DNA of 64,000 bases from Lepas anatifera (GCA_034440635.1 JAOTON010001530.1:62001-126000); one strand, 5' to 3'. Counted from the first letter of the stretch, positions 1-29,670 are shown. The notes: generated from the sequence alone by a model not told the origin. Translations and numbers: made by a program.

Positions 1-633
1 CTGGACACCAGTTTGGCCAGCAGCGCTGATTCGGACTGGAGCCAGGAGCGGCCTCTGGCTGAGCGGCTGGCCGCGCCGCCCGGCCCGGACGCCGCCGCCG
101 TGCCGCCCGCCATGCTGCGCAAGTACATCGCCTACGCGCGCAAGTATGTGCACCCGCGGCTCTCGGACGCGGCGTGCCGGTCGCTGCAGCAGTTCTTTCT
201 GCAGTTGCGCGCGCGGCAGCAGACGGCGGACACGATGGCAGTGACCACGCGCCAGCTGGAGAGCCTCATCCGGCTGACACAGGCGCGGGCGCGGCTCGAC
301 CTGCGCGAGGAAGCGACCGCCGCCGACGCCGACGACGTGATCCAGCTGGTGAGGTTCTCGCTGGCGGTGTGCGGGAACGACGCCGACAGCGCTCCGCCGG
401 CGCGCGCAGCTCGCCGGCCCCGCGGCAAGTCGGGCCAGCTGCGCGCCTTCGTGGAGCTGGTGAGGCAGACGGCCTCGCGGCTGGGCAAGGCGGTGTTCAC
501 TGAGGAGGAGCTGCGCCAGATGGTCTGCCAAACCGGCGGGTCGCAGCACTTCAGAGAGTTTGTCGACACGGCCAATCAGTCCGGTGTACTTCTGAAGCGG
601 GGCCCGCAACTGTACCAGGTGCAGATGGACTAG
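1..633 (+). CDS. MCM8: DNA helicase MCM8, last coding exon (5' truncated by window edge)
   Basis: MCM8 is an MCM-family AAA+ helicase that works with MCM9 in homologous recombination and fork repair in the nucleus. The frame is open from base 1 and ends with TAG at 631-633, giving about 210 C-terminal residues. Family-typical blocks are LRKYIAYARKYVHPRLS, then ITTRQLESLIRLTQARAR-like sequence (here VTTRQLESLIRL), the end of the AAA+ lid with the sensor-2 region, then REEATAADADDVIQLV. A C-terminal winged-helix part ends LLKRGPQLYQVQ, very close to the vertebrate MCM8 ending. The linker around residues 120-145 is Ala/Arg-rich and differs from vertebrates. Walker A and B lie upstream, outside the window. 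Resemblance extends to the first base, so the exon probably begins before the window. It is convergent with the GST gene. The MCM8 call over other MCMs rests on the C-terminal match. Confidence 0.93.
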   Translation: MDTSLASSADSDWSQERPLAERLAAPPGPDAAAVPPAMLRKYIAYARKYVHPRLSDAACRSLQQFFLQLRARQQTADTMAVTTRQLESLIRLTQARARLDLREEATAADADDVIQLVRFSLAVCGNDADSAPPARAARRPRGKSGQLRAFVELVRQTASRLGKAVFTEEELRQMVCQTGGSQHFREFVDTANQSGVLLKRGPQLYQVQMD

Positions 634-2193
634 CTGCCTTTTTCATGCGACAATGGCTGTGATACTGAGATGAGATGTACCTTGTGCGCGTCGATATCTG
701 CGGGCTGGTTCTGTAATGCGGCTGACGCTGTACGCCGCGGAGTTTTGCGTTGCGAGCTGTTTGCTTTGTTGAATGCAACTGAAATGTATGTATGCACGAA
801 TGAAAGAACGTAACCACTGCAGAAGGGAAGCTGGTGAAATGTGCTGTTCGTGTAAGATGTGAGACTCATTATGATGGGGCGAGGTGTGAAAATGCCTCGC
901 TGAAGTACAAAACTGGGATCGTTGAATTTTGATGACGATGGCAAATATAATTATGCCTACCGTGCGATTGGGACATTTCCCTGGATAAGTTGTGGGGGGC
1001 GTCCCAAAATAATGGATAATGGATAAATGGGCGCCCCAGAGGTCGATCATCGCACGTAAACATAGCGCAGACATTCATGTGTGCGGATTATGTTTGTGGT
1101 GTTATTATGTCCACCAGGTCTGGTTAGTCGAGTTTCAGTTACTTTTCAGAAAATACGCCCACCCGCTACCTGTAATTGAAAAACGCGAGTGCCAAACTAT
1201 TTCCTGCAAGGTAGCCCCACGCTAATTATGTCTTCACCTTCCTTACCACTGAACTGCCGGCCGGAGCTGACAATTGATCCAGGGCAGACCCAAGGTCCTG
1301 GAATCTCAGGCCATGTAGGGAGAAATTGAACCGGTTCCGTACACGACGGCACCCGGGCTTTTAAACAAGGCCGATATCTACAATATAGCGAACTTGCCCC
1401 GGATACATGACGAGTTCCAGTATGTGTCCTTATATCGTATCTTCCGGGCAAAAAATACCAAGTTTTATCGTTTTGTTCTAAAAAACTCGGTTTGCCAACT
1501 AGTACAAAACAGAAACTGAATATTTTGTACGAGCGTTTACTTGAAGGACAACTTCGGTCCCGTAATACGAACAGTGGATTATTTTTCGGTTAGCAAAGTT
1601 ATGGGAAACTATCGATAAAATCTGGGACAAGAGCTACGAGTGTATGACGCGGTGGTCTAGTGGTCAGATTGTCGCTGAGGCCTTTGGTTCGGTTCCGCGG
1701 TCTGGAACTGAACCAAAGGCCACATTCCCTTTAATCCGAAGTGCATTACAGGTGCGCCTCCCACTCAGTTCTGTTTGCAAACGTCAATGAAAACAACAAT
1801 TACTCAAAGTAGGCGACAGGAAACTGTATTGGAAATCGAACAGTGACAGGACAATATTGAGTATATTCTTGGATTACTGACCTATCCGCATCAGCAGTTT
1901 TTGAACTACCATATCACCGGTGTTTTATAAAAAAACTGGATTTCTTGGCACATTTCATTGTTCAATAAACAAAAAAGAACTTGGAAGTGCTTAAAAATAC
2001 CCCAAAAAATCACAAAAATCACAGTGAGGCTAGCAATAGCATGGAAGCAAAAAGGCAGTGGTCGGCAGCGTTCCTACCACCCTGAGCAGATCATGGAAAC
2101 GCAATCGCTTGCGCACGTGATATCGATCGATACCCGCACGGCACCGACTCGTGCCAGTGAGCCCGCCCGTCCAGGTGGCGCGTCCAAACAGGT
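634..2193. other. Convergent intergenic spacer between MCM8 and GST
   Basis: I see no gene. It must hold the 3' UTRs of both flanking genes. It contains a hairpin (1678-1721) with tRNA-like promoter boxes. At 1718-1737 there is a short terminus ending CCACATTCCCT followed by TTAA, like the right end of the 450 bp TTAA MITEs found elsewhere, but I found no matching left end. Confidence 0.6.
1648..1721 (+). other. Hairpin with tRNA A/B-box-like motifs
   Basis: TGGTCTAGTGG resembles a Pol III A box, and GGTTCGGTTCC about 30 bases later resembles a B box with one mismatch. The second motif lies inside a strong inverted repeat. The arm GGCCTTTGGTTCGGTTCC at 1678-1695 is followed by a 7-8 base loop and then its near-perfect complement (one G-T pair), ending at 1721. 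No cloverleaf can be drawn, so this is a degraded tRNA-related SINE or a hairpin-forming element and not a tRNA gene. Confidence 0.45.
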
Positions 2194-20021
<17,828 letters not shown>

Positions 20022-20164
20022 TTTTCCTTTTTCTCAAGACCTCACTGAATGATCTGAAAGGCATGAAAGTTGCAATTAGAGCAATTCACTGCTATAGCTA
20101 GAATCATATCACATGGTTACATATGCTTTCAGCCAAAATGACTGCAGCAAACAAAATGCACATG
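20022..20164. other. Upstream region of the GST gene
   Basis: The bases just 5' of the GST start (minus strand) are A/G-rich. I see no clear TATA box and cannot place the transcription start. Confidence 0.3.
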
Positions 20165-20326
20165 GTAAAATGTGTTGTGCAGGGAGACAATGAAATGGGA
20201 TGACATGGGCAGGGATACAATAAATGCAAATTTTAGGTGGCTGGTGGTACAAATTTGTGCAAGAATTCTAGATTGCTGGTGTGACTTGTCTGGCCTGCTG
20301 CCATACTGTGCGGACTGGAGGAGCTG
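20165..20326 (-). mobile_element. Truncated hAT-like MITE
   Basis: The minus-strand left end is CCAGTCCGCACAGTATGGCA, followed by GCCAGACAAGTCACACCAGC, matching the complete copy at 21707-22053. The other end is missing. Confidence 0.65.
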
Positions 20327-21349
20327 CCATCCATGTCCTGTAATTGACCATGATGAGAGATCCAAGATGAGAACCATGAATATTATTTATTGTTCCTTTA
20401 AGTGCACATGAAAGCATGAGAGTCATTCTGGTCGACCTGCTATTGTGGTGGCACAATATATTGACAAGTGGAGGGGGGGGCAGTGGGTTATGATGGGTGA
20501 ATAAACAGCAAACTTGAGGGAACACAAATTTATCACTTATAAGCCAAATAAATATGGTTTCAGACAATTTCCACCTTAACTCTCATCGATGCAATAGACC
20601 GTTTTCCGCGCAAAATTGTCATTTCCCCAAAATGAAGATTCAAATTCGAAGAATCAAAAATGAAGAATCGAGTTCCAGTTTTTGCTCTTTATATGTATTA
20701 TGAGTGCCGGTGCTTTCTTCTTGGCTCCCCCATTCATTTCTCATTACTAAGTGTGCGGTCGCTGATTACTGCCGAAACAAATAAACATGTACGGATGCAA
20801 ATATACGGAAAACTACACCCAAAGCAATAGAGACTGCACCGCAACGCCGCACCACCACGCTCTCAACGCACGACGGATTCACGCGCGCGATCGTGCGTGC
20901 TTCGGAAGCAAGATTGACCCCGGTCACGCTCACCAGAGGCGCTAGTGCTCCCTCCAAGATGGCCGCGAAAGAGGGACTCCGAAAGGTAAGCAACGTTAGT
21001 GGGCCCTGGGGATAGCATGGTAAGCGGTGAATTATACGTGTTTTTTGTTTGGTATGTGGCAGCAGCTTATAACCAGCCACTGCGGAAGGCAGAGAAGAAT
21101 CCAAATTCGAAGAGTTTTTGGTCCCAAGGAGCAAAGCTTGCAGTCAGCATCAGGTTGAAGTTTGCTGCCCCCCCTCCACTTATTTGCCAGTGGCGACGCT
21201 TTTGTTTGGAAACGCATTTTTCATCGTACATTCAAACTGGAATTTCAGACAGCTTGAAATAAATAAAAGGCGTATATCTACCGAATTATTTCAAGATGTC
21301 AGTTTTCCGGGCTAAAAGGAATGCAGCCACATGTGGCTGCACTCCTGCA

Positions 21350-21614
21350 GGCGGATCCAGGGGGACGGCAAAGTGGGCACATGCCCCATAGGCAGATCCA
21401 AGGGGCAAATGGAGTATGTGCCCCCACCATCGACCCTGCCCCCTGAAATGGCCACGCCCCTGAAGTTTCGCTTCCCACCACCACCCCGCTCCCAGGATAC
21501 AAAAGTCGGCTCCCACCGATAAGGTTTTGCTCCCATCCGATAGGGTTTCCCGGTCAAGAATGGTGCGCCGCCCCCGGGAAGGTGTCCCTGATCGGCAATC
21601 CTGGATCCGCCTAT
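21350..21614. mobile_element. GC-rich MITE copy, TIR GGCGGATCCAGG
   Basis: Left end GGCGGATCCAGGGGG at 21350; right end CAATCCTGGATCCGCCTAT at 21614. Interior motifs match 14957-15196 (CTGAAATGGCCACGCC, CACCGATAAGG). A second partial left end near 21389 suggests a nested or duplicated copy. Confidence 0.65.
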
Positions 21615-21706
21615 GATGACGGCCCAAGGATTAGGGCTTACTCCTGCTAGAAGCAGGCTCAAGGGAGTGGAAGGAGGCATAAGCGGAACTGGAGATTGCC
21701 TCACAG

Positions 21707-22053
21707 CCAGTCTGCAAAGTATGGCAGCATGCCAGACGAGTCGCACCAGCCATCTAAAATTCTCGCACCACCAGCCTCCAAAAATTTGCACCAATCTGCC
21801 ACATACCAGGGAAAAATGCAACCATTCCTACCCCTACAATGCAATGCTACCTCAATTATTAGTCAGTTAAGGACTTTTTATAAGGCACCTCCTGTGTCTT
21901 AATGGCTATTCAGCCATTATTTGTTTAGTTTAAGTGTCACTAGCCTCGCAAATTCGCACCAGGTTGATAGTAAAGTTCGCACCACTCGGTCCTGTCTCCA
22001 AGGGAACTCGCACGGACGAGATCTCGTCGAAAATGCCATACTTTGCACACTGG
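21707..22053 (+). mobile_element. hAT-like MITE (347 bp) with perfect 8 bp target duplication
   Basis: CCTCACAG at 21699-21706 and 22054-22061. Inverted termini CCAGTCTGCAAAGTATGGCA and TGCCATACTTTGCACACTGG differ at one position. Non-coding. The 8 bp duplication and CAGTG-type terminus fit the hAT superfamily. Copies or fragments are at 20165, 25568, 25786 and 28970. Confidence 0.88.
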
Positions 22054-22943
22054 CCTCACAGCACCGTACCAGGTGGATGTGAATGGAAGTCAGATGGCTG
22101 AAAATGTCTGCAACAGACGGCAGCATTTAAGCCTATCTTCTTCCCAATTCACAGTTTCGACTTCCACTGCTTGGACAGCACCTTATCTTGAGGAAATTTG
22201 TGAAAGCTGAGACTTGGACACTTTCTTCGGAGGGATACACACTGAGGAACGCAGCAGTTCTGATTGGATGTTATGGTTATCCGCCTCACGTCCATTTTCC
22301 TTGAACTTTCCAAGAATATATCAAACAAGAAAATAACTCAGTCTTCAATATTCACGTCCACCCAACATGAAATACACTGTTTCATAGCAACGAGTTCACC
22401 ACGACTGAAAATAAACTTTCAAAATCTATATCGCGTTCAACGATGCGCCGGATATGAAGCAGCCACGACAGACGTCAGTCCCTCTACTGGCGTTTTGAAA
22501 AAATCCGCCAGGTGCCAACACTTTCGATGACCGAGGCCAATACGGAAGTACGGGAGGTTCGAACGCTGCCAGATGTGTGGTACTCATTGACCTATAATAG
22601 ACTAGACATATTTCTTGAGTTTTCAGAACGTGCTCGATGACAACGCTGTAGAGGGGCAAAAGCCCGACTGCGACTGGTCTTCTAGCGTTGTTTCGCATAT
22701 GCGAAGCGTGTGTGATGGAGCATTGAGGGGAAGAAATGACTAAAAGTTGTGCTGCAATCGGGTGTGTGATATTCATTACTTATGAAAATACCCCCAACTC
22801 CAGGTCCTGGCTTTTTGCTTATTCTGCTGAGATAATTTCGGACATGGATCCAAGGAAAGTTATGGGGCGGCTGCCTCCCCTTTTGTAGCCCAGAATGCGG
22901 CCTGAGGCTGAAACGTGTCCTCAAATACTACCGGATACTATGC

Positions 22944-23280
22944 AGGGGCGGACACAGACCCGTGTTTTGGGGGAGGGGCAAACCCATGTCTGCCTCTCCT
23001 GGGGGGAGAGCAGGTGGGAGCGAAGATTTTATTGCTCTACAGACCTAGTGTAAACACCTTTTTTCAGTGCTCGACAGACCTAGGATCAGCTACCTCTCCA
23101 AGTGCATGATCGCTCTCCAGGTGGGGGGGGGGTGGGAGCAAATATTTTTTGCTCTACAGACCTAGTGTAAATGCCCTTTTTAAATTTCTCTGGCGTTTGG
23201 GGGCCAAAAGATAGTTTGGCCCCCTTCCAGCGCTTGGGGGAGGGCAACGGCCGAAATGCCCCCCTCCTGCGTCCGCCAAT
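22944..23280. mobile_element. TIR element (337 bp) with perfect 10 bp target duplication
   Basis: GATACTATGC at 22934-22943 and 23281-23290. Left terminus AGGGGCGGACACAGACC; right terminus CTCCTGCGTCCGCCAAT, its imperfect complement. The interior has two copies of a block (GGTGGGAGC..TTTATTGCTCTACAGACCTAG type) near 23010 and 23130. Non-coding. Confidence 0.82.
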
Positions 23281-23373
23281 GATACTATGCGACAGTTCGA
23301 GGGAAGAACAGAGTCCAAAATAGTGAAAACTTATTTAAGGAAAATCCTTAAAGACGGGAGGTTTGGAAGGGGA

Positions 23374-23838
23374 CAAAGGCGGATCCAGAGGGCAAAGGGT
23401 GCACATTCCCCATCAACCCTCGGCGCCCCCTGAAATGTCGCCTCCCACCCCACCAGGATACGAAAATCGATGCCCACCGATAGGATTTTGCGCCCATTTG
23501 ATAGGTTTGCCGGTCAAAAGTGGCGCCTCTCCGAGGTCAAGATGGCGCCCCCCCCAGGAAGGTAAAGGCGGATCCAGGGGCAAAAGGGCCACGTTCCCCC
23601 GATCAACCCTCGGCGCCCCTGAAATGGTCACGGTGCCCCACCCCCCCCCGAAAGATCGATGTCGCTTCCCACCCTTCCCCTCCCGCCCAAGATGCGAAAA
23701 TTGGCGCCCACCGATAGAATTCGGCGCCCACCTGATATGCTTTGCTGGTCAAAAGTAGCGCCCCCTGGTCCTGATGGTGCCCCCGGAAGTTGCCCCCTCC
23801 CCCGAAGGTCCTCCCATCGGCAATCCTGAATCCGCCTA
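23374..23838. mobile_element. Two joined copies of the GC-rich GGCGGATCC MITE
   Basis: Left ends AAAGGCGGATCCAG lie at about 23377 and 23565, with one right end CAATCCTGAATCCGCCTAT at about 23838. Both contain the CGGCGCCCCTGAAATG and CACCGATAG blocks, so the second copy is nested in or tandem to the first. Confidence 0.65.
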
Positions 23839-25370
23839 TGGGAGGGGGAAATTTCCCCGTTTACCCCTCTGGATCTGTCTGTGAAGCTCTGCTCCCCATT
23901 CCGAATTTCTTGACCAGCCACTTGACAATTTCTAAGAAGTCGCCGTGTTTTGCAGGCTTATTCCGTTACTTAAAAGCGTGAGTAGAAGGCAAGACAGGTT
24001 TCCCTTGAGGCGTCGCTGTGTCGCCTCCCAGCCTCTGTAGGCCACTGTTTTGGAGTTTATTCGGAACATCAGGAGCGTTTTCATGCTCTTTCCAAATATT
24101 GAAGCTCTCACTTAAATGATTTTTCGGCAATTAGGTCTTAGAAATCGGCTTCCCACAGTAGCAGTTGCATTACCAGCGTTAACTCTTGCCCCTCTCCGTG
24201 CGGCGGCGCTAGCATCGCTGAGTGGGCACGGCCGCGCGGGCCCGGCGCCATTGGAGTCGCCCGTCTAGTCTTATATAGGTCAATGGTGGTACTCGCATTC
24301 ACGTAAATAAGAACCTTAAAATCATAACTGATATTTAGATACCTCCAGATAGTATCAAACATCCTCTAAAAACCTCGATGTTTTTGCAAACATGACATAG
24401 TTTATAACTTAACCCATGAGCGCCGAAAGCGGAGGGGAGGAGGGGGACGCGTCTACTCCTGCTGGTCAACCGGAGAGATGTCCCCCAAATTTTTGGTTCA
24501 GTGTTGTTAATGCTTTCAGGTACCAAATATGCTAAAATTCACATCCCCGTTCAGCACTGGCCCTAGTCTGTCCCCCTGTGAAAATTCCGTGGCGGTGCCC
24601 CTGACTTAAACGTACCTAACCATGTTCAATCTAGCGACGCTGCCTGCGGCGCACCTTGCCTATGGCACTGACTTGCAGTGGCCCCAGCATCGCCGGGCGT
24701 CGGAGGACTGAAATCTGCTTGCTTCGCTACCGTAGTGTCCTGATTCGCGAATTCTTTGGACGATATTTATTCGAAGATATGTTGATTTGGGTTTTCGATG
24801 TAAAAATTTCAGTTCATCCTGAACCTTCCAGAAAAAACTCCAGAATGATATTCAATTCGTCGGCTCAAGGGTAGCAGGCCTGTCGAATTATCTAAGGTAT
24901 TTTTTAAAGTACTATCAGTATTCTAGAGTGTTTTCTTATCTTGTTTTGTGAATCGGCATATTTGAATCTGGCACCATGTTTATTTTTTATTCGTTGTTCT
25001 TCCGGCGCCGCCGGTGACCGGTGTGGTGGGCGGCGGTCGCTACCTGCGTGTCGTGAGGTATGATAAGATAGTAAGAAGCAGCAGCTGCTGCCGAATTAAA
25101 TAAAATTAACGCGGGAAGTGTTCATCAAATTTGTGCTCAGTATGTCTCATTACGTAGGAAATCACTGATTACTAATTCGTAATGCATTAATTGGTGCTCC
25201 ATCAGTAACACCGAAAAATTACAGTAACTTTTGTGCAAATTATTGAAAGGTCTCAACTGGAAACGGCACCCCCACCCCTTTCTGTGTTTCTATCATTCCA
25301 ATAAAATTTTCCAGTGTTCAATCAATTAAAAGGTTGAATTGTTCAATTCAAAGGTTAGACTGTTTGCGCT
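23839..25370. other. Intergenic, no recognised gene
   Basis: GST-mannosidase intergenic sequence. A GC-rich patch lies at about 24190-24270. No coding family or repeat boundary recognised. Confidence 0.45.
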
Positions 25371-26440
25371 AGTTCCATCAAACCCTGCACTGTAGATCAG
25401 GCAACATTTTTCCCCGCCAAGTGCTTAAGTATCCGTAATAGTATCCGTAATACTTAGGTATCCGCTTTAGTATCAGTTTTAGTGGAGGCAGGAGCGTTGC
25501 TTGGGGTGGGGGCAACCCTAGGAAAAATTGTATTAACATAGTGTTTTTGGAGAAAATGGGCCAAAATTCCAGTAGCAAAATATGCCACCAGAGCAGACAA
25601 GTTGCACCAGGCAGCTAAAATTATTACACAAATTTGCACAACCAGTCACTTAAAATTCACACCAATTTGCAATATCCCAAAGTGCACCTGCCATTATATT
25701 TGTCACCTCACACAATGCAGTTCTGTTTTTTTATTTTCAAGTCAGTCTTATAAAGCTCCCGGGCGCACCTACATATAACCATCCACCAGTGTTCAAACCA
25801 TGGCACTTTCAACGAGATCTTGTCAGTGTGAGTGCCCTTGGAGACAGGACCGAGTGGTGCAAATTTTATCGACCTGGTGCGAATTTGTGAGACTGGTGTG
25901 AGGAAGGTGACACTTAAACTAAACAAATAATGGCTGAATGGTTATTAAGACACATGAGGGGGCCTAATAAAAAGTCCTTAACTAACTAACTAATGGTAGA
26001 GGTAGCATTGCATTGTGTGGGGAGGAATGGGTGCATTTTTCTCCCTGGTAATTGGCAGATTGGTGTGAATTTTGGGAGGCTGGTGGTGCAAGAATTTTAG
26101 ATGGCTGGTGCGACTCATCTGGCCTGCTGCCATACTTTGCAGACTGGACTGTCCAACTGCAAAAATACATAAAATCTAAAAAAGGTGGCTCATACTTAAC
26201 TTTAGAGTGTTCCTTCATGTTTTAGCGATGAAATAAGACAGAAATCAAAGTATAGCACACACTTCCACAACCTTTATAAAAATTTGAACAATAACTACCG
26301 CATAGACACATCTGCACACTCCAAACCAATAATTCAAAAGGAAGTTGTGCGATGTTAGGGGAACACACCGAATTACGGATACTTCAGCACTTGGCAGGGA
26401 AAAACGTTGCGTGGTCTGCAGTGCAGGGTTTGATGGAACT
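25371..26440. mobile_element. Composite element with about 68 bp inverted arms, hosting hAT-like MITEs
   Basis: The arm at 25371-25438 (AGTTCCATCAAACCCTGCAC ... AAGTGCTTAAGTATCCG) is matched in reverse at 26373-26440 with few differences. Between the arms lie a hAT-like MITE fragment on + (about 25568-25750) and a full minus-strand copy (25786-26147). No transposase. No clear flanking duplication. Confidence 0.7.
25786..26147 (-). mobile_element. hAT-like MITE, minus-strand copy (362 bp)
   Basis: Ends CCAGTGTTCAAACCATGGCA and CCATACTTTGCAGACTGG. Flanking ACCATCCA and ACTGTCCA agree at 6 of 8 bases, so it is an older insertion than 21707-22053. The body is homologous to that copy. Confidence 0.8.
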
Positions 26441-28556
26441 GGAAGTTATTAGATATGTGTTAGGAAATAATGGATGGAGTATTTCGAAAAAATTCCCCAC
26501 CTTCAACACCCCTCATTAATTTGTTAAAAGGACTTTAGAGTGTCACACCCGCGGCCTCCACGTTGACGTACGGCCGGAATATCAGACGGAAATGTGGCTC
26601 TGTCAGTAATTTCGGACACAACAATGGAAAACTGTACGGAATTCCGGACAAAATGTTTGTCAGATTTGAAAGATTTTCCTTTTTCAATAAGCACATTCCA
26701 AGTCCTAAAGACTGTGTTTTTAGAAATAACCATCAATAAACTATTTCTGTACTAGTTATAGAATATAGAGATGCAAACCTCATCTTAGTCTGGAACCCAG
26801 ACATAACCATTGTACACTTTTTGGAGCTACGGACAGAAATTATTGAGGTAATGTTTTCGTAAAATCACAATGTTTCTGACCCAATCTCATTAACAATGAC
26901 AAGCTTTGTGGTTTCCAAAAAGAGGTGAGATAGGTAAAATCATAGGCAGTCCAGGGTTTCCGATTAGAGGGGTATACAGTCGGGGGAGGAGGGGCGCCGA
27001 CCGGACCAGATGGTGTGAAATCTCTCCGGGTGGGCGCCAAAACATAACATTTGAGTGTCAAATCTCATCATGGGACGTTGATACTGGAATCCTGGGGGAA
27101 ACGAAATTTCCGGGGCGCCTTCAACTTTCGGGAGGCGCCATTAACATTTCAGGGCATCTTATAGGGTCGATCAGGTCAGCAAGTGTCCTGCTTCCTAGGC
27201 ACGTTGCCACAGGGGTCTTGTTTCCCACTTTCTGTACTGGGATAGCTGGGCGTGCCCCCCCATTTTGGCTTTAAATACCATCTAAGATTCTTGGCTTAAG
27301 TAATCATAAGGCTTCATTGCTTGCCCGCATCCCCCCCCAATCACGCACGCACGTTGGCTCCGGCACCCCACTCGAAAGTCCAGAGCGATGCCTCGTACGG
27401 GGGAGGGGCGTGGGAGAAATTTAAGGGGGCGCTACATTGACGCCTTGCCCGTAGCCCCTCGGATTCACCCATTAGGGAGACACTGTCCAAGGTATCACGC
27501 CACTTCGGCTAAAAGGAAGCATCGTTCTGGTCTCACGAACGTCATTTATTAGTTCAGTCCACCATGGAGTACAAAATCGCATTGTGGGAACAGCATACTG
27601 GAGGCGGGGGGACTGGGGTAAGCCCAAATGTGCCGGGCAATGGCGGATCCAGGACTTTTAAGGGGACCAGGGGGCTCGAGCCCCCTCGCCATTGCCTCGA
27701 ACGAGCCTTCGCTTATGTATTAACAATAGGCACTCGAACATTTCTGGGGGGTGGGGTTGAGCCCCTAACCCCCCTTGTATTTGCCACTTGTTCCGGGCTA
27801 TGCTATTGCACAGGGGGCGTAGTGTGGAGCGCTGTGTACTCGTCTCGGTACCCCTGTCACCTTTATCTCTAGTTCCTCTTAGCCCCCATTAGGACCCCAA
27901 TCTTTTTTAAAGTAACCCTCCGATCCGTGAAAAATATAATTGTGAACTCTGTGGAATGGGAGAAATTGAACAAAAATAGGAAGATTGCCTTAAAAATTGA
28001 GCAAAAATGTTCTAAAAATTTAAATACACCATAAATTTGCATGGTTGAAATATCGGACACCCCTGTCCTAAATTATAGCCTGGTAAAAATTTGGTGGTAA
28101 ATTCGGACACCCACACAAATGCCGTCTGACACATAAAATAAACAGAAAAACAAGCTCATAGAGCATTACAAAGAAATTCTAATACTTTCTTGTAAAATTG
28201 ATCATAAGTTCGAACGCCAAAGACGAACATTTCGCTTGTGACCGGGCATCTGAAGCAAAGAGTCGGCACTACCGGTTCACTAAGCCACGGAACCGTAAAA
28301 GGCAAATTGTCACCTCTTCCAGGACTCACACCACAAATTCAGGTGGCTAATCAGAGCCAGCTAAGCTATTTTGGGTCCAGTAGAAAGAAAAAAGGCGCTG
28401 TCAGCTGATCACAACATTCGCCACCGAGTTTTCTTCAGTGGAGTGAGCAAACAAAGAGTGTCCGAATTTCCGGACTGTCCGAAATTCGGTGTTTTCCCCT
28501 AGGTGTAGAAAATATGGATAGAAATTAAAAGAAGAGAAATTCACTAGTTTGAACCA
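26441..28556. other. Intergenic, no recognised gene
   Basis: Includes GC-rich repeat-like sequence at 26940-27260 and 27310-27860; at 27646 it has a GGCGGATCCAGG terminus like the GC-rich MITEs. No intact ORF of a known family. Confidence 0.4.
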
Positions 28557-28615
28557 CACCTAACCTAACCTAACCTAATCAAACCTAACCTAACCTAACC
28601 TAACTTAACCTAACC
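28557..28615 (-). repeat. Interstitial telomere-like (TTAGG)n
   Basis: On + it is CCTAA repeated about 11 times with two interruptions (AATCAAA, ACTTAA). TTAGG is the ancestral arthropod telomere unit. It is flanked by unique-looking sequence, so it is internal and not a chromosome end. Confidence 0.85.
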
Positions 28616-28969
28616 ATGTCTTGATTTAGCGAGCCGGCCTGTGGCGCACAGAGCCAAGATTTGGTACGCTTTCACAACGGTGCCGTACCTCTGGTACAAA
28701 GGTACGGCTGACTGACGATCAGCTGCCATTATTGTGGGTGGCCATTGTCTTTCATCAATTCCGGTGTTTTGTTTATTTACGGCGATGGACGGCTCATGAG
28801 TACGACGTTCAGGTTAAGTAAGTGTTGAAAATCGGGGTTTAAGTGGGAGTGGCGCTACAGGACCTCACTTAATGGAAAGAGGGTGTCTTTCTGATTCTGG
28901 AAATGTATTATTTCTATAAAAAAATGTGGGGAAAGTGGATGTCTTATTTAAGATTAGCCGGCCCCTCCT

Positions 28970-29602
28970 GTGTCTTTAAAACCATTCATCCATTTTTTGT
29001 TTGGTTTTCAGTGTCACTTCACTCGCACCAGTCTCACAGATTCGCACCAGGGTAATACAATTTTCACCACTCGCTCTTGTCTCCAAGTGCACTCGCAGCG
29101 ACACGATCGCGTCAATAGTGTCGTACTTTTTTTTACAATACTATCCATGCATGTATTGCGACAGCACACACGAAAAAAACACTACAACGGTAAAAAACGA
29201 ATAGTACAGTGGGTGCGCACCCTAAAATCCTAAGGCCGGCCGGCATGATTACGCTGGGAAATATTATAAAACGCATAAGTAACAGTATAAGACAGCGAAA
29301 AATACAGCGCAACATAACCGCCGGGCCGGAGCCCGACCGCAGAGAAGTACGCCGCGCCGCCACCCCACCACGGCGACCGAAGACCCGCAGCCGCAGAGCG
29401 GCCGCCGCGGCGGGCGGCCACCCGGACGCCGGGATGAGTCCACAGAGCGGCCGCCACGGCGGGCGGCAGGAGGCCGCCCGCTTTAAGCCATCAATTTCTC
29501 TTTTGAGAATAGAGTTTTCCTCTGAAACTCTTTCGAAGCGAGCATCCACATAGTTGGAATTTATTGGGGCCATGGCGTAAGCGGACTTTGCACACTGGTC
29601 AA
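28970..29602 (+). mobile_element. hAT-like MITE remnant, probably interrupted
   Basis: 28964-29125 matches the right half of the hAT-like MITE (CCTCCTGTGTCTT, TCGCACCAG, TGTCTCCAAG), and its terminal GACTTTGCACACTGG appears at 29584-29600. The about 430 bp between is foreign, with a CpG-rich block at 29320-29480. Confidence 0.45.
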
Positions 29603-29670
29603 AATTTTGACATATTGGGCGGGGCATAGCCTCTTGCCCCCCCCTCTGGATCCGCTAGTGATTGTTAATG

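Noticed and set aside
29133..29627. 164-codon minus-strand ORF in a CpG-rich patch
   Set aside because: It is low-complexity Arg/Ala/Gly-rich, lies across a transposon remnant, and shows no family motif.
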